The notes below the pieces were generated by a model. It searched no databases. It was not told the origin of the DNA and saw only the letters and a list, made by a program, of their open reading frames with translations. From Lojkania enalia (taxonomy: Eukaryota; Ascomycota; Dothideomycetes; Pleosporales), in contig ML986667.1 in assembly GCA_010094045.1 (NCBI GenBank), positions 128,982 to 192,981 of the forward strand: a stretch of DNA of 64,000 nt. The letters run 5' to 3'. The position numbers and the translations under genes are program-made. Numbering within the stretch: position 1 is the first letter of the stretch; each line of letters opens with the position of its first letter. Below, piece by piece: positions 32,718 to 44,704 of this stretch.

Positions 32718-33407
32718 CTCGACGGCAATTAGCTGTCACGCTGCAGACTGTAGTGAGAGGAAGAATCGGTGAGGAAAAAGAGACACACGCCCAACGTTTT
32801 CGCGAGGGGTATTCCGGGCTAGTGCGGATTCGATGTAGATTACTATTGTTCTGGCCGGTCATCGGACTCGGAGAGAAAAGGGCCCGAAGCACCAGCGATT
32901 ACAAACTATACTTCGACTCCGATATCTTTACAAACAGCGAGTCTAGTCTCAAAATTATTACAATAACTGGTTCCATACCTTCTGACGCCAATATTTGTGT
33001 AATAATAAATCCTGACGGAATTTGGGCTGGTTGTGCTGCTAGCAAAGGTGTCTCCGATCGCCATTCGATCCCGAATCCACCGTCAGATTTCACTTTCTAG
33101 TACCAATGAAGTGAACTGAAGAAAATTTTCTGGATGCTATCCTTTACAATTTATCTAAAAATAGTTTTTCATTTCTCTTCAGAACCCGTGAAGTCTAGGT
33201 TATAGGCCTACCACAGCATGTAAGTGGGTTCTAGCGCAACCGTTCATACTTAGTCCGCAAGGCATCAGACATGTCATAATATTCTGATTTGGTGGCTACT
33301 CATTTCATCATCTATTTCGATTTATTAGTCTCTTATCAAGATGAGTCAACATCTCAATGGATGTCTATTAACCATTTTGCCCAAAGTCCATGACAATCCA
33401 TTTATTC
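32718..33407. other. SHMT upstream region and COG3 3' flank
   Basis: 690 bp, AT-rich from 32890 on. ORFs on both strands show no family resemblance. Confidence 0.45.
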
Positions 33408-36184
33408 TCACATCTTGATCCTCAGCCCTGTTCCAGTAGTCCCCGTCCTCTCAGTTCCACTCACGCTTCCACCCATACTGTCTACATCACTGCCGCCCAA
33501 ATCCTCTTCCTCCCCATGCGTGATGCCCAAACCCAGCGTTCCAACCTTAAACACGCTGGCTGCCCACTCCCCAAACATTTCAGGATCCCAGACATCATCT
33601 TCCTTGCCTTTCCCCTTCCCGCTCCTGTTAGTGCCATTTGTAGTTAGACTAGGCATGTATACGGTGTCAAACCAATCTTCGTAAGCCTGGGTTATGCTTT
33701 CCATGACCGCCGCGACTAGCATTTCGCGGGTGCGTACATCTGTGATGTATTCCTCCACTTTCGTTCTTAGGAAGGGCGTCTCGCGCTCTATGTTCTCTCG
33801 AACCTTGTCCGTTCTTTTCGCTGCCTCACCGGCTCCAAACTTCTGCATCTTCTTTTTTGTATCAATTGAACTGGCCATCCTGCTCACAAACTGCCCCGTG
33901 AAATCGTTAATTGCCGCCCTTAATCTGACATCGACCTCAGCCTTCGCATCCAACATATTCTCGACAACTTTCGGAATGAGAAGACCAACGAGGTTCCGTG
34001 GATTAAAGAGCCCGCCGCGGCTCCGGAGTTCCCAGAAGGTGTTCGTGATCGAGGTGAAATCGTATTGAAGGTCTGTTTCTGGGGTCACGAATTCTATGTC
34101 AAAAGCAATAATCTGTTGTTTTAGGAGTAGGAGGTGGGATATTAGGAAGAGGGCCGCGTCGGTAGGGGAGGCAGTCTTCGCGAGGAGAGTGGAGGCGTGT
34201 GCTAACGAAAGGGTGGTGCTGTGGACAATGCGATGGGCGAGGTCGTCGAAGACGGAGGACTAGGTGAGCGTTAGCACGGGCCCTGGTATTAAAGAGATAT
34301 ATTTTAGAGAAGAGAAAACTTACATGTACGAGCCGGTAGATTTTACTGAGCAACCATATGGCCTTCCGTAGTGTTGGGTACCAATCCTTGAATGCGGCTT
34401 CAGTGTTAAAGCTCCATCGCGAATCTGGCTCGTCCTCTTCTACTACCATAGGAGTCTTGGGTAGTTGTGGAGTCGGTGGAACTTCTGATCTTGGATTCTT
34501 CTTGCCTGATAATACTGGCTGGTTTGGCTTTGCTCCAGACGTCGCCTGCTTCTTGTTTTTGGCTGGATATTCAAGATCTTCTGGTTTCGGCTTGTAGCGT
34601 TCAATATCATCGCGGAGAATAGCCAACGACAGGAACACAAGCCGAGTCTGGGCATCTTCAAGAGCAGGGTGGACGAGAACAGTGAAGTCGAGTTTGCTGG
34701 TCTCAACTGGTGAAGTGTCATCCTCTTCTTCTTCTTCTTCCATATATAGCGTTTGAATCAAAGTGCATAATTCACAAAGCTTAAGAATTTGTGTTTCGTG
34801 GATAGTCCGAGGCCGGAGGTGGTCATAGAGCGGCTCGCAAATAGCTTCCAAGAAGTCGTACAAGCCTCCTTCACCTTCAAACCATTCTCCCCACAGATTA
34901 TACTCATCAGAGCATTTGCCACGGATATAGCCGAGACTACTGCGAGCGAAAGATACCAGGTCCTTTGACGTACTTGGAGCTTGAGCAATTTCTCCAATTT
35001 TCTTAGTGACAATCGGAAGAATGAGACGTCCACGGGTAGTCGAATAGCTTTGGTACAATTCATTCAGCAGACTCTGGTACTCGGCTTCTGCTCTAGGCTC
35101 AGCGCCTGCTGGTAACACTGCCCGCTTCTGTATCTCCAACCCAATCCGCTTTAGCTCCGGAGCACCAACCCGAAACTTGGCGTATAATAGAGCGGACATA
35201 GTGGTGTCATTTAATTGACGATCAGCGATGCGCCTCGATACATCTGCAGCAATCTCACGAAGAGCGTTTGTAAAGTGGACTCGAATAAGAGTGAGGGCTC
35301 GAGTTAGGAGTAGACGGTATCGCGACCGATAAGTTGCCGACTCGCTGTGTTTTGGATGCGCTTCCATGTATTCCAAGCAATTGTCCAGGTTGGACAACAT
35401 TTCAGTGAACTCCTTTCCTCGCACAATGTTGCCTGCTCCCGGCGCGTTCAGCCTCTTGGTGATGGGTTCCAGGTAGAGGTAGTAACGGAGGTTTTGCTCC
35501 ATTTCGTCTGCAAGCTTTGTAATGCGTCGCTGGTCCTCAATCAGGCCTTCACATTGTGTTTGGAACGCATTCGTCTGAGCCTCGACGGCTTTAAATGATT
35601 CGGAGAGGGAGGAGAGAATATCAAGCGTCGAAGAGGTGTCGGAGATGATGTTATCGAGGTGTGACCGAGTCTGGTGGAGCTGATCTTGGTAGAGCCTGCC
35701 CATAAATAATTAGCTTTCGGAGCCCAGTACCTGTGAATGTGTCTATTGCACGCACTTGTATTCTTCATGGCTGGCCTCTAGTAGCTTCTCATTGAGCCCA
35801 CTATACCATTCAGCAAAGTCCAAATCATTGCTGATATCCTCCTGCGACTTCTTCCGTTCTAGCTCTTTCTCCTTTTTCATATGCGCCCGCACCACGCTGT
35901 AGAAGTCGCTGTACGACTTGGCTCGACGGGCAACGGTAGCCTGTGGTGGGCCATTGTCCTTCTCTGGGACCTCATCTATGGTCTCAACAATGCCTTCTAC
36001 GCGCTCGACGTCAGCCTGGCTCTCCTGCGCAAACTATGATCAACATTGCTGGACATACCCGGAGAGCGGAAAGTGAGCTTACGTTTGGCTGTTTGAGCAG
36101 AGACTCGCGGCGGCGATGCTTTGATTTGTCGGCGGCCTTGGATGCCCGGGGCACGAAGGAGCTATACCACGAGTCCTCGTACAT
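33408..36184 (-). CDS. COG3: conserved oligomeric Golgi complex subunit 3 (Sec34/Cog3)
   Basis: Exons 36184-36083, 36024-35756, 35695-34324 and 34259-33408, introns 58-64 nt, give 864 aa. The N-terminus MYEDSWYSSFVPRASKAADKS precedes SYSDFYSVVRAHMKKEKEL, DFAEWYSGLNEKLLEASHEEYKLYQ, a coiled-coil (TRSHLDNIISDTSSTLDILSSL) and the Sec34 block NLRYYLYLEPITKRLNAPG, then the helical CATCHR-type body. Low-complexity insertions include an EEEEEEDD run and a Lys/Pro stretch around residues 440-490. The C-terminus is Gly/Ser/Thr-rich. Cog3 is a core lobe A subunit tethering retrograde vesicles at the Golgi. Confidence 0.92.
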
Positions 36185-36584
36185 ATTTGCCTGGGCGGAG
36201 CGTAATGGCGAGAAACTATTTCGGGGAGGGTGTGGCGGACTAAGGCCAGCATCACAGTGTATGCCCTCGTTCTCGCTTGTGCTGGAGTAGCACTAGCACT
36301 AGGTCGTGGGGGTTATAGGCTAAGCCGCTCCGTATCATCTATACGTGCTCGCTATCACATTGCCTCATCTCCCTAAGTGGTGACGTTCTAGACTTCCGCG
36401 ATATCGCCGCCTCTGACATTCGAGGCATATGGACATGTCAAATACCAATAGCTAGGGCCATGGTCTCTCGTCTCTAGCATTACCAATGTTTTTTACCTGA
36501 TTTCTTGTGCTATTTACAGTATATTGTCGACATCTGCTGCTCTTCGCCCACCCTACCTGCGACTCACATCCTCTCCCAAACACC
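36185..36584. promoter_or_regulatory. divergent intergenic region, COG3 / FMP25
   Basis: About 400 bp between divergent starts. The frame of FMP25 is open back to a GTG at 36507, but 36585 is the first ATG. Confidence 0.4.
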
Positions 36585-38387
36585 ATGCTCCACACCCAAT
36601 GCTTATCACGAATCGCATTCCGAAACAAACATATCCCGCAGTTATTCAGGAACATTTCGAGCAAGACGCGCCCCCAAGCTCGCACCGCCGTCCATCCCTA
36701 TGCCCAACGTCGCCAGCAGCATTTCGTTCGCTCGGTAGCAACTGTCACTGCGCTCTGGGCAACCGCCACAGCCTGGCAATGGTACAATGGGTCGACGATT
36801 TTCAGAGAGGTGCATGCGGAGGAGCCTCCACAGGAGAAGGAGCAAGAACTGAATTTCGAGAGAGCGGGGAGGGCGGCTACATCGAAAGAAGACAATAGGG
36901 ACATCATCAGTTCGCAGCATCTGCAGGTGAAGAAGAGCTGGGAAAATCCAGGGGTATATGCATGGGGCTCAAACTCGGGCCAAGTGGTCGCGCCAGATTC
37001 TCAAGAGGCGTTCATCAAGACTCCAAGACGGATACCTTTCTTTGATGGCAGATTATTGCGGGACATCAAACTGGATAGGAATTTCGCTGCGGCTATCGAT
37101 GAGAAAGGAGATCTTCTGCAATGGGGGACATCTTTCTCAAGGGAAACAACGCAGCCTACACATACCCTGCGAGGCAAAAGTCTCGTATCATTAGCCATCT
37201 CGCGCGACCGTATAATTGCTCTTTCGAAATCCGGAACTGTATACTCTATTCCTGTTTCTCAAGACGAGCAAAAGTCCGGACCAAAGCCTGCATCCACCTC
37301 CTGGATTCCTTTCTGGGGTTCCTCCGACAATATCTCATACCGAATCCGCACCCCTCAGTCGCTAGGTTGGAATGAACGGGTTACTGACATCTCATCTGGC
37401 CTCGAGCATGCCCTACTTCTTACATCTGCGGGTCGCGTGTTTTCTATGGCCTCCGGTACGCAGGATTACCCTAGGAAAGGTCAACTTGGCATTCCCGGAT
37501 TGAATTGGGAAACTAAACCAGCTGGAGCCTTCGACCTACCTCATGAAATAACCACCCTCAAGGGCTTCCCTATCTCTAAGATCGCAACGGGCGACTACCA
37601 CAGTCTAGTGAGCGATGCTTCTGGGCGTGCTTTTGCTTTTGGAGACAACTCTGCAGGTCAACTAGGGTTTGACTTTAACCCAGAATCCCTCTTTCTTGAT
37701 ACACCTTCACTTCTTCCAACGCAAAAACTGTACGCCGGAACGGCACAACAAGCAGCCGTAACTAATGTCTTTGCTGGAGGCAACACTTCCTTCATGGCCA
37801 TAGAAACTACCAGACCTAGGATATCAAATCGTGATGAGGGTCGCATAACAGCAGATACATGGGCCTTCGGGTTTGGCCTCACTGGCCAGCTAGGTGCTGG
37901 ACGATGGATCCATAACCAGAATACTCCAATCAAAGTCCCTTCCCTCTCCGGCCTGTTTGAGTACGACGAAGATACTTCAAGTGTGATCCCTATCCGGCTC
38001 GCGTACATTTCCGTTGGTGCCTCGCATGCTGCCGCCGTCCTAGACAATGTAGCAAGCATAGGAGTGGGAAACAGTACGAAGCACACTGAGAACGACATCA
38101 ACTGGGGCCAAGACATTCTCTTCTGGGGAAACAATGAGTTCTATCAGATCGGGAGTGGAAAGAGGAACAATGTCTCGACACCAATATATCTCCAGCCGCT
38201 AAATCAAACCGCAGAGGCAGAGCGAGCGGCTAGGGTGTTCGGGTGGGAGAAGAAACAGGTTGAGACAGAAATGCATCGCTTCCAGATTACGCCTAGACAG
38301 AAGGTCAAAGTTGGAGGACGGATGGTTAGTATGGAGCAAAGGGTAGAGTGTGGTAGAGGTGTGACTGCTGTATATTCCGGCGTTTGA
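36585..38387 (+). CDS. FMP25: mitochondrial RCC1-repeat protein Fmp25
   Basis: Single exon, 600 aa from ATG 36585 (MLHTQCLSRIAFRNKHIPQLFRN), a basic amphipathic presequence. A membrane-like segment (VATVTALWATATAWQWY, residues ~50-65) follows, then RCC1-type propeller repeats: GVYAWGSNSGQVV, DLLQWGTSFSRE, GRAFAFGDNSAGQLGF, TWAFGFGLTGQLGAGRW, ILFWGNNEFYQIGSG. Yeast Fmp25 is a mitochondrial inner-membrane protein linked to complex III assembly. The absence of introns contrasts with its neighbours but the frame is clean. An RCC1-like Ran-exchange role is unlikely given the mitochondrial leader. Confidence 0.9.
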   Translation: MLHTQCLSRIAFRNKHIPQLFRNISSKTRPQARTAVHPYAQRRQQHFVRSVATVTALWATATAWQWYNGSTIFREVHAEEPPQEKEQELNFERAGRAATSKEDNRDIISSQHLQVKKSWENPGVYAWGSNSGQVVAPDSQEAFIKTPRRIPFFDGRLLRDIKLDRNFAAAIDEKGDLLQWGTSFSRETTQPTHTLRGKSLVSLAISRDRIIALSKSGTVYSIPVSQDEQKSGPKPASTSWIPFWGSSDNISYRIRTPQSLGWNERVTDISSGLEHALLLTSAGRVFSMASGTQDYPRKGQLGIPGLNWETKPAGAFDLPHEITTLKGFPISKIATGDYHSLVSDASGRAFAFGDNSAGQLGFDFNPESLFLDTPSLLPTQKLYAGTAQQAAVTNVFAGGNTSFMAIETTRPRISNRDEGRITADTWAFGFGLTGQLGAGRWIHNQNTPIKVPSLSGLFEYDEDTSSVIPIRLAYISVGASHAAAVLDNVASIGVGNSTKHTENDINWGQDILFWGNNEFYQIGSGKRNNVSTPIYLQPLNQTAEAERAARVFGWEKKQVETEMHRFQITPRQKVKVGGRMVSMEQRVECGRGVTAVYSGV

Positions 38388-41300
38388 AGCGAAGAATGAC
38401 CACATATGTATATGTTTCAAGCTAGCGGGTTGTTTAGGAAACTTCAGTGTTGGTGGCTGCGCGCCAGCTTCTTTCATTCACTTCTTTGTAAATGTTTTGA
38501 TATCGAACAATCTACTAAAGGTCCTGAATAGCCATCTGTATTGATAGTTTATCCCAGGCTGGGTATGAAAACGATTCTCACCAATGTAATTATTTTCTCT
38601 AATATTGATCCAACTTTGCAGTTATGAGAAGATTCCGTTCGTTTGAAAACGATTGCAATACGGCATAGTAGATCTAGATTTAGGATCGTGTCTGGAGTCA
38701 TACTGCATCGATCTGTAAAATTTGAATTTGTCGTTCTTATCGCTCCATGGACTTCCGTACCAGAAGCTCCCAGACCTTTATCAGCGCCTTCCGCTAGTCC
38801 CTCCTCGGCGTCTACATCTTGCTTGGTTTTCTTGGATCTAGCTCCCATCTTTGCTCTGAAGAGTATTCTTACCAAGTGAGTCACGGGAAAATGCAATTTA
38901 TCAGTTCAGGCGCCAGCGGGTATTTGTCATGGTTAGAAAAAAGAACGCACACTGTCTGTTACCTGGAACGTTCTTGCAAGCCCGATCCGGGCAAGGAAAT
39001 ATCACGTCACTCAAGGAGAGAAGCCACTAGGCACATCCCATAGGCACAGCACATTCGAGGCAAAAACAGGCCCTCTGTAATGCGCACCGAGCCAAGAGGA
39101 TTGACTTGAATCATACTACAGGAGTAGTGTTATTTGTGTTCGCAAAATTGAATAGAAATATACATTCCCACTGGATTTTCCTTCATCACTCTTTCCGCAG
39201 TCGCCCCGCCAGCTGGCGCCACCTCCGTAAACTCCGTCGTGTTCTTTCGTAATCATATTTGTAGACCTTACAGAGGCCTAGGTCTACTTTTATATGACAT
39301 TTCACGTAGACGTCGCGTTTTCTCTAGCATGTTCGTGCATCATCATCATCATCATCATCATTACCACCACTACTCGGTAGGGGTATCCGTTACAGCTTCC
39401 AAGGACCGGCATTCAAATCTAGGAACCAACAGCAGCCAATTCAATGCATAGGCTCTGAAGTTGATCCAATCATAGAGTACTTAGACTTAATTTGACGATA
39501 GAGTTCTCAAAATGACAGGAGATCAACCTTCTTGGCTCGTCCCGAAGAATCTTATAGCTCTATGACGATATAAAGCACGGAGTTTAGTATGCAATCTTTG
39601 GAAGAATACGTTGTGTGTATTCCTCCACCTTTGGTGCCATACCTACCCCTCGTAGAGGACTTAGGGAGGGGGCAAAGTATAGCTTCTTGTCTTCTATACA
39701 TTGTTCGGCTTCTGTTGACAAATGAGATAGACTACATGATATAGCATGTCACGCTCCTTGAAAATTACTAGATTAATTGATCGGGAATCGCAGCAGGTTC
39801 TATGATCAAGTTAAGTCTTAGCCCACGTCAACTGCATGCCGAATAACTTTCCTCATTCATCTCTCGTATCTTATTAGACTGTCATTGTCACGGTACGCAA
39901 AAATGGACGTCAATGGATGGGATGCTTGGAATAGTAGTAGTCAAGGGTCTTGGGAGAGATTACCAATTGATTTTTAATATAGTCTACGGCTCACGAGAGG
40001 AGAATATCTTGGAAGGGCTTAGTTAACTAGGGCCCAAACCAATTTTAATAGCACCATAGTGCTGTTCATACAATCTGAGAGGGGTCATAACGTGAACTGA
40101 GGTTAGTATTTCAGTCCGTTTTAGCGAACAAACTCATTTAGAGCGGTTGGCTCACGCTCCATGAGATCTTTGACGGTCATTTTTTTACGTGCTCTGCCGG
40201 TTTTCTATTCCCCGTTGCGATCCCGGAAAGGCCCCTTTTTATTACGTGATTTTTCGAGAATACTGTTTTAAAAATGCCACGTTGTTCTAAATTTCAGTAC
40301 AGCAGCTTAGACCATTAGGCCATGATTTGTAGCATTTTATTCAATAGCCATGTGAGCATCTGTCGAATTCTTGAGAACGAGTTGGTTGCTCGTCCCTAAT
40401 CTACCTTGCAGTCGTAGTGCCCTTTAATTTTGCGTGTTCCACTTATAAATAAGCTCCCTTAAATTTGCACTGAGGTTCTTAGAAATGGGTGCTGAAGAAA
40501 CTCAAACCACATCTACTCTTGGAGACCTTTCTAGCCCAAGGTAGATTCTCTTTCAATCTAGGCGGCCTTTCATGTCCAGGGGGTGAATATTGAGATCCTA
40601 CAGCAGCTTTTTCATTCCACTTCTAATTATTCTAGAATCCTAATCTTATGGTCTGATGCGACTCGCATACTTTTTTTTCTGTGTTGGTCTTTTTTACTAC
40701 TTAGCTCTAATCCTCGAGAAAGGCTTACAGACACTTTATGAGGACCCATCGATTGTTTGGGTCACGCACCATAACTATCTTTTTCGCTTCTGTGATTAAA
40801 TATCATAGTCCCTCTACACCCAGTTCTCTAGATATAAAACATTCAGTTCTTAAGAACAAGCTCCTATAGGAAGAACTATGGTTGACCCAGGTCTTTTAGC
40901 TAGGTCTTATTGGTGACCAAGTCGCTTGATGAATTTTAGGAGCCCAATAACGTTGCCAAGTTCCCGTTCCGTGTTCGGTAAAGGAGTAGCGCTATTTTAG
41001 TTGCTTCATAGTCGCAGAGTGGATAGCTACGTGCATTATTTCAGCTTCATTTTAGAGTACAAATCGCTCGCGAAGTCTCTATGTATGGCCTGTGTTGGAA
41101 GTTTTAGCCTTCAGAGGGACACGGAGCTACAGATGGGCCGTCCCTAAGGAATAACAGCATCAAGAGTTAAAAGGATTCTCTGCTTGTCGCACTGCTAATG
41201 AGTCGCACAGCCTAAAGATCTTAGTTGAAAAAGACGGTATTCACAAGGTTCGCTGTGTGTTTTCAAGCAAAGTTTGTACTGACACACACCATCCTATCTT

Positions 41301-42327
41301 TTTCCACCTTTTTAAGAACCGTACTTCGGATTCCATTTCTTTTGTCCCAGAGTGCTTGCCGTAGTTTTACGATGTTGATCTTTTGGTTTCAAAGTAATTC
41401 TGGCTTCATTTATACAGTTTTCTTATCCTAAGGAAGATTCTATGAGCACGAATCATAGGCACATGGATTTTTAGGGGACGATAACATTCAATACGTCTCG
41501 GGAATTTTAGAGTCGATTTCTCCGCTTCTCGCTAGCCTCATGTTCTTGTTGGCTAACCGGCTTATTGTAACGGTGAGACACTTTTCCCGAGAACATTGGA
41601 AACGAGAAATGCAGGTTTTAGAAGACTTGTATATTAAAGGAAATAGTTGGCTTTTATAGTTAAAATCTTCAGAATCACTCAAACACGAAGTTATATTTCC
41701 GAGGAATGAATCGTTATGTATTATAGCTCGAAGGTCTTTAATGCTGGAGATACGAGTATTGGAGCCTTGGTTTAATCGTAATATTATACGGAAATTGTCA
41801 CGATGCCAGAGGGGAGAAGTGGCAGCCGAAAGTGGTGTGAATTGAGGGGTATCGATGGTCTTTATATAGGCAGGATGTAGCTGACGCAATAGCCGAATAT
41901 CTAACGTGACAGAAATTACCACGAAAAGTAGACAAGTAATTATGGACAATAGTCCCGGTTCTAGTACAAACAATGGTTAGTAGACCCCGGCATTTCTAGA
42001 GGTCTTGCTCCCGCGGTATCACTACATAGCCCGGGAATTTGGAGAAGCTGGACTCTACGAACACAAGTCTTGAAAATTAGTGCTTTTAGTTTAGAAAAAG
42101 GAGAGGACTCCATATTTGTACCGCCAACCAATTTTCAGTTGTAGAATGATCTAGGCGTTTATATACCTAACGCAGGTAAAATGAAAATGCACCTAAACTC
42201 TCTCTCAGGACAAAGTCAAAAGAGGGCAGTGACTACATGATCCACACAACTTCGTTTGCATCACCTCGAATAATTTTCTTCAATCCTACATATGCATGTC
42301 ACTATTTCACGTACCAAGAGTGTTGCA
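38388..42327. other. 3.9 kb gene-poor stretch left of the retrotransposon nest
   Basis: No convincing gene. A minus-strand ORF at 38549-38896 contains a low-complexity SKKTKQDVDAEEGLAEG stretch. Another at 41488-41973 (161 codons) has one membrane-like segment (LLSIITCLLFVVISVTLDI) and could be a relic. A (CAT)8 microsatellite lies at 39338-39361. Base composition is ordinary here, so RIP has not spread from the element. Confidence 0.45.
39338..39361 (+). repeat. (CAT)8 microsatellite
   Basis: Eight perfect CAT triplets, followed by imperfect CAC/CAT units. Confidence 0.95.
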
Positions 42328-42332
42328 ATGTC

Positions 42333-42457
42333 TGTTACGGCTAAGCTATTCACAGTTAGCCCCTTAGCAGGTCCAGGGATATATATGTAGCATGTCTCGC
42401 ATTTCTAGTCAATAGACGCAGTTTTCCAACCCTCATCAGAGCCAGCCAGCTCTGACA
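42333..42457 (+). repeat. 5' LTR of the outer element
   Basis: 125 bp, TGTTACGGCTAAGC...CAGCTCTGACA. Nearly identical to 52839-52963 and little affected by RIP. Preceded by ATGTC. Confidence 0.92.
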
Positions 42458-42468
42458 GTTATGAGCCC
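42458..42468 (+). other. primer-binding site complementary to the initiator tRNA-Met anticodon arm
   Basis: GTTATGAGCCC directly abuts the 5' LTR. It is the reverse complement of GGGCTCATAAC, the anticodon stem-loop of eukaryotic initiator tRNA-Met, as in Drosophila copia, which is primed by a 5' half-tRNA. The nested copy has GTTATAAGCCC at the same place (minus strand, 49704-49694), a single RIP-type change. Confidence 0.65.
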
Positions 42469-44579
42469 GGAAGCCCTTTAACTACTGCTGCGTTCCACAC
42501 AGATAGACTAGAGCTGATTGATATAGGCTTAGTCAATTATATCTCGTTTATCAAGACCTCAGTCACCTCGACGTCGCTAGGCTAGCTAGGAAGCTAGAGA
42601 GCTTAGAACTAGTCGTAGTAGAGACCTTAACAGATCAACGCGATATACTATATTAAAAAGATAACAGAATTAGACCTGCTTATTACTAAGGCTACAGTTA
42701 TTCTCGATAAGCTAGAGTACTAAATATAGTAGCTGTTTCTACGGAAGGACAGCGCGGACTGGAACCAGCTCTAGAAATACGTGGATCTAGACCTTAGTAA
42801 GAAGCTAGTCCTTCGACTAGACGCTAAAAAGCTAATTAAGAAGTAGTTCGGAGATTTCCACAGGATAGATAGTAATGCTAAGGTAGTAGATACTGAAGTG
42901 GATATTATAGATCTAACTAATTAAGAATTGGCAAGATATAAAGCCTAGTATAAAATATACAGCTGTAGCAAGGCGCGGTAGCTATAGAAAGAGAAGGCTT
43001 TTAGGGAATTCACGTAGGAGATATCGAGGATAATAGTAGCTCGACACATCTATCTAATTATAGACTATAAGACTGCGTACGATTAATTATAGACTCTTAA
43101 AAAGTATCTCTACTTAAATAAAGCTAAGCGTAGTATACAGCTACAGGCTTAATACTAGACGTTTAAGATACGACTAAGAAAGGGGAACCTAGATACCTAG
43201 TTTAAGGATTAGCTTAAAACAACGCGCGTTATAAGCCTAGTAAGTATACTAGAAGTATAGGGGAATTAAGCTTAATAGAACTTTATTCTCGTAGTTAAGA
43301 GCTTAAACGATAGTTAGGTAGTAAATAAGCTATTACTGCTTATCAAGTCTAAAGTAGATAATAAGCTATATACGAGTATCTTAGACCTAGTAGCCTAGTA
43401 TATGTTATACTATTATCGTACTAGACTAGTTATATTAGAGCTAAAGACGTTTATAATACTTAATATTATACTATAGTAACTATAGCAGTCGCAGTAGACT
43501 AACAGCAGCTAGAAACCTTAGTAATTAAGATAGATAGTTTACCTCTGTAGAGATAGTTATAAATTTAAGTAGTATCTATATATTAACTTAGCGCTATACC
43601 TATTAGGCTAGCAGCTAGATTAAGATATTAAGTAGAGATTCTAGAAGCTTAGGATATTAAGATCTTTTAGGTTAAAGGTGTTCTATAATACTAAGAAGTA
43701 ACTAGTAGTATTAGTAGGCTTTATAGGCTCTACAATAGTTTTAGTACTAGTACTAAATATAATAAAAAGATAGGATAACGGGTGTTAACTATTAGAACTA
43801 GCTATAATAGTAGCTCTAAGCCTAAGTCGATTAATAAGATTTATAGTAGCTTTAACTCTACAGCTTAGAGCTATATAGGTTAAATAGTATTAGTATTAGC
43901 TATTACTACTTAATAGATAGATTATAGACTCTAGCTTAAATATCTATATTACTAATAGTAAGTCTTATAGTTGGAGAATAATATAGCAGTCTGGACTAGA
44001 TAACTATATATATATAAGGGGACAGCTGCTACTAATTTAAGAATAGAAAGAAGTCTAGCTATAGGTATAGACGTCTATTAGAATTAAGACTATCCTGCTC
44101 TTATACGTAATATATATCCTAGAGATATTCACGAGTGTAGTTAGTCTCTTATATTATAATATAGTAGGGATCTATTTTAACTTAGAATAAAACTATCTAT
44201 ATTAGATAGATCTATTAAATATTATATACTATCTTAGACGCACGTTTAAATATTAGCTAATAGATATAGAGGATAGTATATAACTATCTCTATTAGTATA
44301 TATAGCATAGTATAGACTAAGGCCTTCCTATATAGCTTATAAGCAGCTAGAACTTACACCTATATAAGCTTATAGGGTATTTAGCTATATTAGCTAGAAG
44401 GTAGTTACTTATCTACCTACTTATATTAACAGGCTTAAGTTGATTAAGTAGTAGTAGTAGAGAAATTAAGCTCTAAAATAGATAGAATACGCTATCTACA
44501 TCTAATTTAAGCTTTATAAAATAGTAAGTAGGAGAGCTCTTTAAAAACCAGCCTAGAGACTATTCGAGAGACTAAGAAT

Positions 44580-44704
44580 TGTTAAAGCTAGCTGGCTTTA
44601 ATAAAGATTGGAAAACTGCGTCTATTAACTAGAAATGCGAGATATACTATATATATATTCCTAGACCTACTAAAGGGCTAATTATAAATAGCTTAGCTAT
44701 AATA
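44580..44704 (-). repeat. 3' LTR of the inner element (inverted)
   Basis: Reads TGTTAAAGCTAGCTGGC... on the + strand, against TGTCAGAGCTGGCTGGC... expected from the intact outer LTR. The differences are transitions. Confidence 0.88.
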
